Part shown: positions 17,985 through 26,335 of the stretch, piece after piece | Position numbering within the stretch: position 1 is the first letter of the stretch | Layout: every line of letters starts with the position of its first letter | DNA from: Natribacillus halophilus | GTDB lineage: Bacteria > Bacillota > Bacilli > Bacillales > Marinococcaceae | Direction of reading: 5' to 3' | Length of the DNA stretch: 64,000 nt | Assembly: GCF_900100185.1 (NCBI RefSeq) | Contig: NZ_FNEN01000001.1 | Coordinates: 289,808 to 353,807, forward strand | Made by a program: the position numbers and the translations under genes | The notes under the pieces: model-generated | What the model was told of the DNA's origin: nothing | The model's database searches: none | What the model saw: the letters and a program-made list of their open reading frames with translations, nothing else

Positions 17985-18061
17985 TGGTGGACCCTGTAGG
18001 ACTCGAACCTACGACTAGACGGTTATGAGCCGTCTGCTCTGACCAACTGAGCTAAGGGTCC
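17985..18061 (-). tRNA. trnI: tRNA-Ile2 (CAT anticodon, lysidine type)
   Basis: 77-nt cloverleaf starting GGACCCTTAGCTCAGTTGGT, anticodon loop CTCATAA, T-arm TAGGTTCGAGTCCTA and an encoded CCA. The anticodon is CAT, but the body matches the B. subtilis minor tRNA-Ile, whose C34 is changed to lysidine by TilS, and not the elongator Met tRNA two genes upstream. Annotation programs often label this one Met. Confidence 0.88.
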
Positions 18062-18071
18062 GCCAAGCCAA

Positions 18072-18148
18072 TGGGGCGGTTGATGGGGATCGAACCCACG
18101 AATGCCGGAACCACAATCCGGTGCGTTAACCACTTCGCCACAACCGCC
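18072..18148 (-). tRNA. trnH: tRNA-His (GTG)
   Basis: 77 nt with anticodon loop ATTGTGG (anticodon GTG). An encoded G at -1 pairs with C73, the histidine identity element. The CCA end is encoded. Confidence 0.96.
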
Positions 18149-18162
18149 ATGCGCTTCATAAA

Positions 18163-18239
18163 TGGTAGCGGCGGAGGGTATCGAACCCCCGACCTTACGG
18201 GTATGAACCGTACGCTCTAGCCAGCTGAGCTACACCGCC
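18163..18239 (-). tRNA. trnM: Elongator tRNA-Met (CAT)
   Basis: 77 nt starting GGCGGTGTAGCTCAGCTGGC, anticodon loop TTCATAC, encoded CCA. The first acceptor pair is G-U, so it is paired, unlike an initiator tRNA. First of the operon Met-His-Ile. Confidence 0.95.
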
Positions 18240-18310
18240 ATCTTTACAGTAGTGAAGACAATGGACAATATATCATAGATTAACAGGAACAGCAACCCTT
18301 TTTTTTCGCA

Positions 18311-18330
18311 GATAAGCCAAGTTTTCTTTA
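18311..18330 (-). repeat. 20-bp end motif of the dispersed palindromic repeat
   Basis: On the minus strand this is TAAAGAAAACTTGGCTTATC, identical to 43121-43140 and 21438-21457. Here it directly follows the DUF456 stop and lacks the second hairpin arm, so it looks like a truncated copy. Confidence 0.8.
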
Positions 18331-18816
18331 TTAAAGCCACAAGCTGAAGCCAGCGAGTAAAAGACCGCTGAAAAGGAAGAAAAACTTACAAACAACCCCT
18401 GTCAGATAACCGATCAGTGATCCCAGGCCAATTTTTCCGAGGGATTTGAGGTTGTGCCCGCCGACGAGTAATTCGCCGATCACCGCTCCCGCGATCGCGC
18501 CGATGATAATCCCGAGCACCGGGATGATAAAGGGACCGACGACGAGACCGATCATACTTCCCCATACAGCCCCTTTAGAACCGCCAATACGTGTGATGCC
18601 ATAATAACTCGTTAAAAAATCCACTACGAACAGCAGGATAACGATAATCGTCTGCCCTACCCAAAAACCGACGCCGAACTCGGCAAACCCGGCGTATAAT
18701 CCTAGAAATATGATCGCGAGGATATAGGCCGGGCCGCTCGGAATGATCGGATAGATCACCCCAATAATTGCCAGGGCATACGCGATAATCGCTAAACCGA
18801 TCCACAAAATATCCAT
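18331..18816 (-). CDS. DUF456 family membrane protein (YqgC-like)
   Basis: 161 aa with about five membrane helices. The glycine-rich core GGSKGAVWGSMIGLVVG and GIIIGAIAGAVIGELL is characteristic of DUF456. The function is unknown. It lies downstream of the Na/Pi transporter gene and probably shares its transcript (29-base gap). AGGAGGGG precedes the ATG by about 12 bases, a long spacing. Confidence 0.85.
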   Translation of the reverse strand: MDILWIGLAIIAYALAIIGVIYPIIPSGPAYILAIIFLGLYAGFAEFGVGFWVGQTIIVILLFVVDFLTSYYGITRIGGSKGAVWGSMIGLVVGPFIIPVLGIIIGAIAGAVIGELLVGGHNLKSLGKIGLGSLIGYLTGVVCKFFFLFSGLLLAGFSLWL

Positions 18817-18845
18817 CGACTCTTTTCACCCCTCCTGCCGTGTAG

Positions 18846-20468
18846 CTAATGCTTGTTTAACACCGCTTCCGCAATATTCACCGCATGGTCGCCGATTCGC
18901 TCGAGGTTGCTGATAATGTCGACGAATACAATGCCGGCTGACCCGGAGCAGCGACCGTCATTCATGCGCTCAATATGTTTCCTGCGCATTTTTCTTTCCA
19001 GCTTGTCGATTTCCTCTTCTTGTTTTTCCGTCGCCCGGGCGGCATCCACATCTTGATGCTCCAAGGCATAAATCGCGTCCTGCAACGTTTTGAGCGTTAA
19101 TGAAACCATTTCATCGAGATCGTCTTTGGCCGCTTCGGAAAGAACAACCTTGTTTCTCATCTGATAATCGACGAGCTCCATCATGTTTTCAAAATGATCG
19201 CCGATTCTCTCAATGTCGCGCACCGTATTAAATAAAGCCGAATGCACATAGGAATTCTCGGACGACAGGGAGCGATTCGAAATTTGCATTAAATAATTTG
19301 TAATCTCCCGGTCCAGATGGTTGATCGCTTCTTCGTACTGGGAAGCCCGTTCGGCATTCTTGCGTTGATGGCCTTTGATATACTTATTCACTTCATACAA
19401 CCCTTGTTGGGCAAAATCAGCCATACGCAATACTTCTGATCGTGCCTGTCCAAGGGCGATCGCCGGTGAACGTTCGATAAACGTTGGGTCCAGATGTTTC
19501 GCTTTATGATCAATTTCCGTATCTTTACCAGGGATTAGTTTCGTTACAATCGTCGCCAAAACCCCGATAAATGATACTTGAATCAGTAAGTTGGCCACGT
19601 TAAAAGACCCATGGGCAACCGCGATCGTCATCGGCGGAACGAGGTTAAGGTTCTCTTCCAGCATCGCCATAAAAGCCGTAAACGGTTGTAAAAGGATGAG
19701 GATGACGACAGCACCCACCAAATTGAAAATAACGTGACTCAAAGCCGTCCGCTTCGCTGCCACGGAGGCACCAATGGAAGCCAATACAGCTGTAACCGTC
19801 GTTCCGATATTATCGCCAAACAACACGGGAAGAGCGGCCTGTAAATCGATCGCGCCTGCATTATAAAGCTGTTGCAATAAACCGATAGCCGCCGTTGAAC
19901 TTTGCACGATAACCGTGAAAGCCGTCCCGATAATGACCCCCAGGATCGGCGTCTCGCTCATACTGACGGTCAGTTCCTCAAATACCTGACTGTCTGCTAA
20001 CGGGGAGACACCATTACCCATAATGTTGAGACCCAGGAACAAAGCGCCAAACCCAAATATCACTTGTCCATAATTGTTCGCCGTTCGATTTTTAAAGAAA
20101 AAGATGAAAAATGTACCAATAAAAACAATCGGCAAAGCGTATTCCGTGATATCAATGCCAATAATGAAGGCGGTGGCGGTCGTCCCCACATTTGCGCCCA
20201 TAATGACGCCGATGGCCTGGCGCAAAGTCATAAAACCCGCATTTACAAGTCCGATGGTTAGGACAGTCGTACTGGTGCTTGATTGCAGCAAAACCGTCAC
20301 GACGATCCCTGTCAGCACACCTTTGATCGGATTGGAAGTAAATCGATCCAACAACTCACGCAAACGGTCACCGGCAATTTTCGTAAGGCCATCACTCATG
20401 AATTTAAGACCAAACAGAAAGATTCCCAGCCCCCCGAAAAACATAAACAGGAGCTCTTGCAGGTCCAA
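18846..20468 (-). CDS. Na+/phosphate cotransporter with PhoU-like tail
   Basis: NptA/PNaS family, about 540 aa. Two repeated membrane domains each carry the QSSTS motif (QSSTSTTVLTIGLVNAG and QSSTAAIGLLQQLYNAG). The C-terminal 200 residues form PhoU-like helices (IERIGDHFENM, then IGDHAVNIAEAV). It likely imports phosphate with Na+, which fits a sodium-rich habitat. I choose the TTG at 20468 because GGGAGGAG lies seven bases before it. The ATG at 20525 would add 19 residues across that site. In B. subtilis a related gene (yqeW) lies near rpsU instead. Confidence 0.9.
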   Translation of the reverse strand: MDLQELLFMFFGGLGIFLFGLKFMSDGLTKIAGDRLRELLDRFTSNPIKGVLTGIVVTVLLQSSTSTTVLTIGLVNAGFMTLRQAIGVIMGANVGTTATAFIIGIDITEYALPIVFIGTFFIFFFKNRTANNYGQVIFGFGALFLGLNIMGNGVSPLADSQVFEELTVSMSETPILGVIIGTAFTVIVQSSTAAIGLLQQLYNAGAIDLQAALPVLFGDNIGTTVTAVLASIGASVAAKRTALSHVIFNLVGAVVILILLQPFTAFMAMLEENLNLVPPMTIAVAHGSFNVANLLIQVSFIGVLATIVTKLIPGKDTEIDHKAKHLDPTFIERSPAIALGQARSEVLRMADFAQQGLYEVNKYIKGHQRKNAERASQYEEAINHLDREITNYLMQISNRSLSSENSYVHSALFNTVRDIERIGDHFENMMELVDYQMRNKVVLSEAAKDDLDEMVSLTLKTLQDAIYALEHQDVDAARATEKQEEEIDKLERKMRRKHIERMNDGRCSGSAGIVFVDIISNLERIGDHAVNIAEAVLNKH

Positions 20469-20640
20469 AATCGCTCCTCCCCTCAAAGAAAAAATTAAGT
20501 TATCGACGATGCCACGATTGTTCATCCTTGTCTATTATTCATCAACTTCACTGGTTTGTAAAGATGAAGTTTCGATTTTCTGGTATACTCGACAAAGCAT
20601 ATCGCATTTTACCTTACATACATAGAGGAGCGTCATCACT

Positions 20641-21417
20641 TTGAATGTCTGGAAATCTTTTATTTACAGTTTATTTTCCCCGACGATGATCGGTCGTTTT
20701 CGTATGCAAAAAATCGGCCGGACGATTTTGTACGTTTTTCTGCTCGTGCTCATCACCAATATTCCGGCCGCCATTTCCATTAGTTCGTTTGCCGTCACCG
20801 CCGGTGACCGCCTACAACACGTCCTCGCCGAGGACATTCCCGATTACGAAGTTGAAACAGGAGCGCTCGCCGTGGAAGGTGAAGAGATGCCGTACACGAC
20901 CCAAATCGATGACACCCTCGTCATTCTTGATGATTCAGGCCACCTCAACCCGGAAGATTTCGCGGATGACGAAGACGTCACTGCCCTTTTGGAGGATCGT
21001 GCCTTCATGGTGGCCAATGGGGAAATGGAACAAATGGAGTATGGGTCATTTAGTTTTACAAAAGCGGAGCTTCAAGAAGCGACCGGCAGCTTTCTGGAAC
21101 TCCTCCCCGCTTTTATCGCCTTAATCCTCATCCTCTTATATTTGTTCGCCTCGGGGATGAAATTCATCGGTGTATTCGCGATCTCGGGCATAGGGTTACT
21201 GCTTAAAAAAATTTACCCCGCCCGCTTGCAATACCGTCATATTTGGGTCATGAGCGCTTACATCGCCACGCTGCCCACGGTCATCGGAACAATTCTCGAC
21301 GTCATCGGCCGTAATGGCGACTTCTCATTCTGGATTTATTGGCTACTCGTGATAGGGGTATCCATCATCGTTTTCCGCACACTACCAAAACCCAAACCCC
21401 GTCCATCGCATGTATAA
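20641..21417 (+). CDS. DUF1189 family membrane protein (YqgB-like)
   Basis: 258 aa. It has an N-terminal WKSFIYSLFSPTMIGRFR leader, one helix near residues 28-48, an acidic extracellular domain (to about residue 155), then four helices. This arrangement is that of DUF1189, whose members in Bacillus include YqgB and YxxG-like MalA-associated proteins. The function is unknown. Start is TTG with GAGGAG about nine bases upstream. TATACT at about 20584 is a possible -10 without a well-spaced -35. Confidence 0.82.
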   Translation: MNVWKSFIYSLFSPTMIGRFRMQKIGRTILYVFLLVLITNIPAAISISSFAVTAGDRLQHVLAEDIPDYEVETGALAVEGEEMPYTTQIDDTLVILDDSGHLNPEDFADDEDVTALLEDRAFMVANGEMEQMEYGSFSFTKAELQEATGSFLELLPAFIALILILLYLFASGMKFIGVFAISGIGLLLKKIYPARLQYRHIWVMSAYIATLPTVIGTILDVIGRNGDFSFWIYWLLVIGVSIIVFRTLPKPKPRPSHV

Positions 21418-21437
21418 ATATTTTCTGCTAGCATTTA

Positions 21438-21469
21438 TAAAGAAAACTTGGCTTATCGCCAAGTTTTCT
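21438..21469. terminator. Bidirectional hairpin between convergent genes
   Basis: Perfect 12-base stem AGAAAACTTGGC / GCCAAGTTTTCT with loop TTATC, between the DUF1189 and USP genes. Its left arm and loop are the same 20-mer as in the dispersed 87-bp repeat, so it may be a hairpin borrowed from, or left by, that element. Confidence 0.8.
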
Positions 21470-21474
21470 CATGA

Positions 21475-22149
21475 TTATTTTGCAGATTCAGTGATACTTA
21501 CGTTCTTCAATTCCTTGACGTAATCATCTGTGACGTGAACCTGCATCGTCTCATTATCCTTCATGAATTTGAAGATGCCGTTGTTGAAATCTGTGCCCAG
21601 TTCCTTGAAGAAATAGCCTTCATATGCTTTATCCTCTGTATGATTGAAAGTCAATCGATACTGGTCCCCTTCCGGGACCAAATAGGCACGGACGCCTTTT
21701 TCAAAATGGTCTTTCTGATCCTCCAGGGTACGCGCGACGGTGACGAGATGAAGATCAATGAAAGGGATTTCTTTCAGGAGCGACTTAAGCAGCGACCCTT
21801 TCGTTAATTCGCTCAAGCGTTTATGGGTCGTTTGTCCGAGAATAATCTGGGTGATATGCTTTTCCCGGGCGACTTCCCCGATAACTTTTGCAACGGGGCG
21901 CGTTTCATTATCCATAATGATAAGCTCATCGATGCCATATTCATTGACCATTTTTTTCCAACGATCGATATAATCGGATTTCTCTGCGTCCAGTTCATCG
22001 AGTGGCTTTTGATCGATGGTTAAAATATATAAAGGGCATCCAGACATGCCGGCGATTCTGCAGCCGCGCTGGATCAGCCGTTCACTGTTCGTTCCGTAAT
22101 ACACAAACACCATAATTCTTTCATCAATATGACCTTCGATTTTTTTCAT
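21475..22149 (-). CDS. Stand-alone KdpD-like universal-stress-protein domain
   Basis: 224 aa. The N-terminal 140 residues resemble the USP domain of the K+ sensor KdpD: RIMVFVYYGTNSERLIQRGC at the start, then TQIILGQTTHKRLSELTKG and a closing IDLHLVTVARTLE. The remaining 80 residues are a distinct region with no membrane or kinase part. USP domains of this type bind nucleotides (in some cases c-di-AMP). It lies just upstream of and opposite to the recombinase and Mrp operon. A link to ion homeostasis is inference only. The C-terminal domain is unrecognised. Confidence 0.7.
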   Translation of the reverse strand: MKKIEGHIDERIMVFVYYGTNSERLIQRGCRIAGMSGCPLYILTIDQKPLDELDAEKSDYIDRWKKMVNEYGIDELIIMDNETRPVAKVIGEVAREKHITQIILGQTTHKRLSELTKGSLLKSLLKEIPFIDLHLVTVARTLEDQKDHFEKGVRAYLVPEGDQYRLTFNHTEDKAYEGYFFKELGTDFNNGIFKFMKDNETMQVHVTDDYVKELKNVSITESAK

Positions 22150-22405
22150 GATCTCACCTCAAAACGGTTTCCATGTAATGACTAAACAGGGGGACACTAC
22201 ATAAATAGCGCGTATTTCATTATAAGTGAAAAAGGCCCATCCTGTTCATAACACCGCTATTAAGTCTATAATATAACATCATTCAGACGGTAACAATAGC
22301 GTTTCTTAAATACCTTCTAGATATGCAATCGTATGATTGCTACCCTCGGCATGCTTTTGAATCATATTTCAATGTCAATCACGGAACACTAGTAGGGAGG
22401 CAGCT

Positions 22406-22963
22406 ATGGAATATGTAGAACCGATTCGCGACCTGGAACAAATACGAGCGATAAAACAGAGCTTAAAAAAACGTTCAGCCCGGGATTATCTCCTTTTCAC
22501 ACTCGGGATCAATACCGGACTGAGGGTCAGCCATCTCCTTGAACTGCGGTTGAAACATATCGTGGATGAAGATGCCCACCCTAAAGAATTTCTATTTATT
22601 TGCGCTGATGAACCGGCCATTTACTTGAATAAAAGTGCCCAACAAGCGATTCGGTTGTATCTCGAAGAAAAAACAACCCTTCGCCTGGATGAGCATGTCT
22701 TTATTTCAAATTACGACCGGCAGGCGATCACTCGGCAGCAGGCTTATCGGATCATCCGCCGGGCAGCGACCGATGTCGGCATCCATGATCATATCGGAAC
22801 CCATACGTTGCGAAAAACATTTGGTTATCATGCCTTCATACAGGGCGTCTCCCTCTCCTTGCTTAAGGAGCGTTTTCATCACGCGACACCCTCGGAAACA
22901 TTAAACTACATCGGCATTAAACGAGAAGAAAGCGGCGTCCCGCTCATCAATGTCAATCTGTGA
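22406..22963 (+). CDS. Single-domain tyrosine recombinase/integrase
   Basis: 185 aa, only the catalytic domain. The active-site set is present: Arg40 in GINTGLRVSHLLEL, HTLR at 133-136, His159 in FHHATPSE and Tyr168 in TLNYIGI. The N-terminal SAM-like DNA-binding domain is absent, so it is shorter than XerC/D (about 300 aa) and may bind DNA with a partner or act differently. GGGAGG lies six bases before the ATG. No att-like repeats or phage genes are close. It stands alone between the USP gene and the mrp promoter. Confidence 0.88.
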   Translation: MEYVEPIRDLEQIRAIKQSLKKRSARDYLLFTLGINTGLRVSHLLELRLKHIVDEDAHPKEFLFICADEPAIYLNKSAQQAIRLYLEEKTTLRLDEHVFISNYDRQAITRQQAYRIIRRAATDVGIHDHIGTHTLRKTFGYHAFIQGVSLSLLKERFHHATPSETLNYIGIKREESGVPLINVNL

Positions 22964-22995
22964 TAACTGAGTGAACGATGAATCCTACAAGTTGC

Positions 22996-23025
22996 TTGAG
23001 TTACATAATAGTGTGTTAGTATATT
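22996..23025 (+). promoter_or_regulatory. Promoter of the mrp operon
   Basis: TTGAGT (22996-23001), 18-base spacer, TATATT (23020-23025). It is the best sigma-A-like pair between the recombinase and mrpA. Transcription would start near 23032, leaving a leader of about 95 bases. Confidence 0.55.
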
Positions 23026-23035
23026 AATATGTAAC
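23000..23035. promoter_or_regulatory. Operator-like dyad over the mrp promoter
   Basis: GTTACATA (23000-23007) and its exact complement TATGTAAC (23028-23035) are separated by 20 bases and bracket the -10 box. Eight-base perfect arms placed this way suggest a repressor or regulator site. The protein is not identified. Confidence 0.5.
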
Positions 23036-23127
23036 ATGGAGAAAGCAAACAGGCGCTGTTCGGTGAATATCCGCTCACCCCCGTGAAAACGAACGATTGT
23101 GATCAACCATCCTCAGGAGTGATTTTT

Positions 23128-25551
23128 TTGTCGTTATTACACTGGATTATTCTCATTCCTTTCCTGGCAGCCTTTTTCATACCTTTATTGGGAAGGATGT
23201 TTCCCCGCATACATACAGGCTGGTTTGTTCTTTTTATTCCGCTTGCCCTCGTGATGGTCACCTGGATCAGCTATTCATCCCTGATGGCCGATGGCGAGAC
23301 GATTCTTAGTATCGTTCCCTGGGTCCCGATGCTGGATATCAATTTTTCCGTCTATCTTGACGGGCTCAGTTTTTTGTTTACGTTACTGATCACGGGGATC
23401 GGGGCGCTCGTTGTCTTATACTCTATCTATTATCTCGATAAAAAGAAGGAACGTCTGCAGGACTTCTATGTGTATCTATTGATGTTTATAGGTGCCATGC
23501 TCGGGGTTGTCCTGACCGACAACGTGATTGTCCTTTACGTCTTCTGGGAATTGACAAGCCTGGCATCCACCTTGCTGATCGGTTTCTGGTTCATCCGTGA
23601 CAAATCGATATTCGGAGCGCAGAAGTCGATGCTGATCACGGTTTTCGGCGGTTTTGCCATGCTGGGCGGCTTCATGCTTCTCTATATCATGACTGGTACA
23701 TTCAGCATCAGGGAAATGATCGGTGACGTCGATGTCATCATGAATCACCCGATGTTCCTCCCGGCCATGATCCTCGTCCTTCTTGGGGCTTTTACAAAAT
23801 CGGTTCAGTTCCCCTTTCACATATGGCTGCCTGATGCCATGGAAGCCCCTACACCTGTCAGTGCCTATTTACATTCGGCAACGATGGTAAAAGCGGGTAT
23901 TTACCTTGTTGCCCGGATGACGCCGATTTTCGGAGGCTCATCCGAATGGTTCTGGATCATTTTAATCACCGGGCTCTTCACTCTATTCTGGGGCGCCATT
24001 TCCGCACTGCGGCAAAAAGATCTTAAAGGGGTTCTGGCTTTTTCCACCATCAGCCAACTCGGACTTATTATGGCCCTGCTCGGGGCAGGTTCCGCCGCCC
24101 TTTATGCCCAGGATCCCGATTTGGAAGTGATGTATGCCGGAGCGATCGTGACCGCCATGTTTCACTTAATTAACCACTCGACCTTTAAGGGGAGCCTGTT
24201 CATGGTCGTCGGCATCGTCGACCATGAAACCGGAACAAGAAACCTGCAGAAGCTGGGTGGTTTAATGGCGGTCATGCCCGTCACGTTCACCGTCTCCGCG
24301 GTCGGCCTGGCTGCGATGGCCGGCATCCCCCCGTTTAACGGCTTTATCAGTAAAGAAATGTTTTTTGCAAACATGGTCGAACTCATGGAGCTGCCTTTCT
24401 TCGGCATGGGCGACTGGGCCATCATTATTCCGATTGTCGCCTGGACGGCGAGTGTTATTACCTTTATCTATTGTGCATTCATGTTCTACAAAACATTTAT
24501 GGGCAAATACGACCGCCAGAATTACTGGGTCGATGTGCATGAGGCATCCCCGGGTCTACTGCTCAGTCCCATCTTACTGGGCATCCTCGTCATCGTCCTC
24601 GGACTGTTTCCAAACATCTTAACCCAGACGCTGATTCATCCCTCGGTCACGAGCATTCTTACCGGGGTCTCGGTTGAACTGGAGCCTTATAACTTGACCC
24701 TCTGGCACGGTTTCGAGATCGAACTGTTCATGTCCATCGGGGTTGTCGCTGTAGGTGTCATCGCTTTCCTCTACCACCGGAAGTGGACAAGGTGGGAGAT
24801 TTATAACAAAGAGCGGGATGTGATGAACCTGTTCTATGATCAGGGGATAGACAAGCTACAGGATGGGTCCGCGGCGATTACGCGGGTGCAGATGACCGGG
24901 CGCTTACGGGACTATTTCATGTATATGCTTGTGTTCATCGTCGCGCTGCTCGCCGTAACCATGTGGCGATCCGGGCAATTCCAGGCTCTGCCTGAAGGCT
25001 TGGCAACCACGATGGATACGCCGCTGTATATGTACGGAGTCATGCTCATCCTAGTCGGATCCGCGGCTGTCCTGCCGTTTATCCAATCACGGATCACCTT
25101 TATCATTTCGATCGGTGTGCTCGGACTGATGGTGTCGCTGTTTTTTACGATCTTCAGTGCCCCGGATCTGGCTTTGACACAACTGCTCGTGGAAACCGTG
25201 TTACTGATCGTCCTTATGCTTGCTTTCCGACATTTGCCTGAAATGACAAAAGAACCCAAAAGCAGGTCCTATACCACTGTGAATGTTCTCATAGCCGCCA
25301 GCGTAGGGGCGCTTGTCACCATGGTTTCGATTAGCGCCTACGCATTGAGGCTTGATCTGGACTTTACCGCCATTTCCGATTTCTTTATCGAAAATGCCGT
25401 TCCCCTCGGCGGCGGCTATAATATCGTCAACGTGACGCTCGTTGATTTCCGGGGATTTGACACGGTACTGGAAGCCTTGGTGCTTGGCATCGTCGCATTG
25501 GCGGTCATTATGCTGATTAAGCACAGGTTCAAGGGAGGCGAAGATATATGA
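23128..25551 (+). CDS. mrpA: Mrp Na+/H+ antiporter subunit A
   Basis: Largest subunit (about 807 aa) of the multi-subunit Na+/H+ antiporter, homologous to complex I NuoL/NuoM plus an MrpB-like C-terminal part. About 20 membrane helices. The conserved glutamate and lysine stretches of the antiporter fold are visible (VLYVFWELTSLASTLLIGFW; FGAFTKS-type LLGAFTKSVQFPFHIWLPDA; STISQLGLIMALLG; FNGFISKEMFF). Start: TTG at 23128 with AGGAGTG seven bases upstream, giving the usual short N-terminus (LLHWIILIPFLAAF). First of seven overlapping genes. The complex expels Na+ in exchange for H+ and is the main means of pH and sodium homeostasis in alkaliphilic bacilli. Confidence 0.96.
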   Translation: MSLLHWIILIPFLAAFFIPLLGRMFPRIHTGWFVLFIPLALVMVTWISYSSLMADGETILSIVPWVPMLDINFSVYLDGLSFLFTLLITGIGALVVLYSIYYLDKKKERLQDFYVYLLMFIGAMLGVVLTDNVIVLYVFWELTSLASTLLIGFWFIRDKSIFGAQKSMLITVFGGFAMLGGFMLLYIMTGTFSIREMIGDVDVIMNHPMFLPAMILVLLGAFTKSVQFPFHIWLPDAMEAPTPVSAYLHSATMVKAGIYLVARMTPIFGGSSEWFWIILITGLFTLFWGAISALRQKDLKGVLAFSTISQLGLIMALLGAGSAALYAQDPDLEVMYAGAIVTAMFHLINHSTFKGSLFMVVGIVDHETGTRNLQKLGGLMAVMPVTFTVSAVGLAAMAGIPPFNGFISKEMFFANMVELMELPFFGMGDWAIIIPIVAWTASVITFIYCAFMFYKTFMGKYDRQNYWVDVHEASPGLLLSPILLGILVIVLGLFPNILTQTLIHPSVTSILTGVSVELEPYNLTLWHGFEIELFMSIGVVAVGVIAFLYHRKWTRWEIYNKERDVMNLFYDQGIDKLQDGSAAITRVQMTGRLRDYFMYMLVFIVALLAVTMWRSGQFQALPEGLATTMDTPLYMYGVMLILVGSAAVLPFIQSRITFIISIGVLGLMVSLFFTIFSAPDLALTQLLVETVLLIVLMLAFRHLPEMTKEPKSRSYTTVNVLIAASVGALVTMVSISAYALRLDLDFTAISDFFIENAVPLGGGYNIVNVTLVDFRGFDTVLEALVLGIVALAVIMLIKHRFKGGEDI

Positions 25552-25997
25552 GATATTCACGATCCCATGATGTAATGCAGAGGGTACTGTTAATAACCAC
25601 GAGCTACTTCGTCCTTGCCTACTCGTTGTACTTTCTGTTCGCCGGTCACAACAACCCCGGAGGAGGATTCATCGGAGGGCTGACAACAGCGTGCGCACTC
25701 GCTTTTATCTACCTGGTTTTCGACCGGGATACAGCCAATGAATACATCCGTTTTACGTTTCCCGCTTTAATATCTATAGGGTTAGTGCTGTCACTGGGGA
25801 CGGGTGCCATTGGATTTTTTGCCAATGACAACTACCTCACCCAGTACTTCGATTACTTCGAGATTCCGTTTTTCGGTGAAGTAGAGTTGACAACCGCCCT
25901 ACCGTTTGACCTGGGCATTTATTTCGTTGTCGTGGGGGCAGCTATGGTTATTATGTTGACGATTGCAGATGATGAAAAGGAGGAGAATGAGAACTAA
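25548..25997 (+). CDS. mrpB: Mrp Na+/H+ antiporter subunit B
   Basis: 149 aa, four membrane helices, with the family signature FAGHNNPGGGFIGGL near residues 31-45. ATGA overlap with mrpA and TAATG overlap with mrpC show tight coupling. Confidence 0.96.
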   Translation: MRYSRSHDVMQRVLLITTSYFVLAYSLYFLFAGHNNPGGGFIGGLTTACALAFIYLVFDRDTANEYIRFTFPALISIGLVLSLGTGAIGFFANDNYLTQYFDYFEIPFFGEVELTTALPFDLGIYFVVVGAAMVIMLTIADDEKEENEN

Positions 25998-26335
25998 TGG
26001 AATATTTAATATTCATAGCGATCGGCGTCCTTTTCAGCGTGGGCACATATCTCCTGCTTTGCAGGAGCCTGCTCAAAGTTATCGGCGGGTTTATGGTCAT
26101 CTCTCACGCCGTACACATGCTCATCCTCACCATGGCTGGTTTAAACACAGGTTCAGCCCCTCTCGTCGATTTGAGCGGCAGTGATTCCACTGATCCCCTG
26201 CCGCACGCCGTCATCCTGACAGCGATCGTCATTGGGTTCGGTTTGACCTCTTTCCTGATTGTGCTCGCATACCGAACATACAAAGCCCACAAAACAGACG
26301 ACCTGGAAAAATTGAGAGGTGCTGATAATGAGTAA
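25997..26335 (+). CDS. mrpC: Mrp Na+/H+ antiporter subunit C
   Basis: 112 aa, homologous to complex I subunit NuoK, with three helices. Conserved LKVIGGFMVISHAVHMLILT and the loop DPLPHAVILTAIVIGFGLTS, which is typical of MrpC. The stop overlaps mrpD. Confidence 0.96.
   Translation: MEYLIFIAIGVLFSVGTYLLLCRSLLKVIGGFMVISHAVHMLILTMAGLNTGSAPLVDLSGSDSTDPLPHAVILTAIVIGFGLTSFLIVLAYRTYKAHKTDDLEKLRGADNE

Noticed and set aside
17985..18061. Reading the CAT tRNA at 17985 as a second elongator Met
   Set aside because: Its body matches tRNA-Ile2; the true Met tRNA is at 18163.
24262..25560. Antisense ORFs within the mrp genes
   Set aside because: They are codon-bias shadows of strongly coding plus-strand genes, with no start signals.
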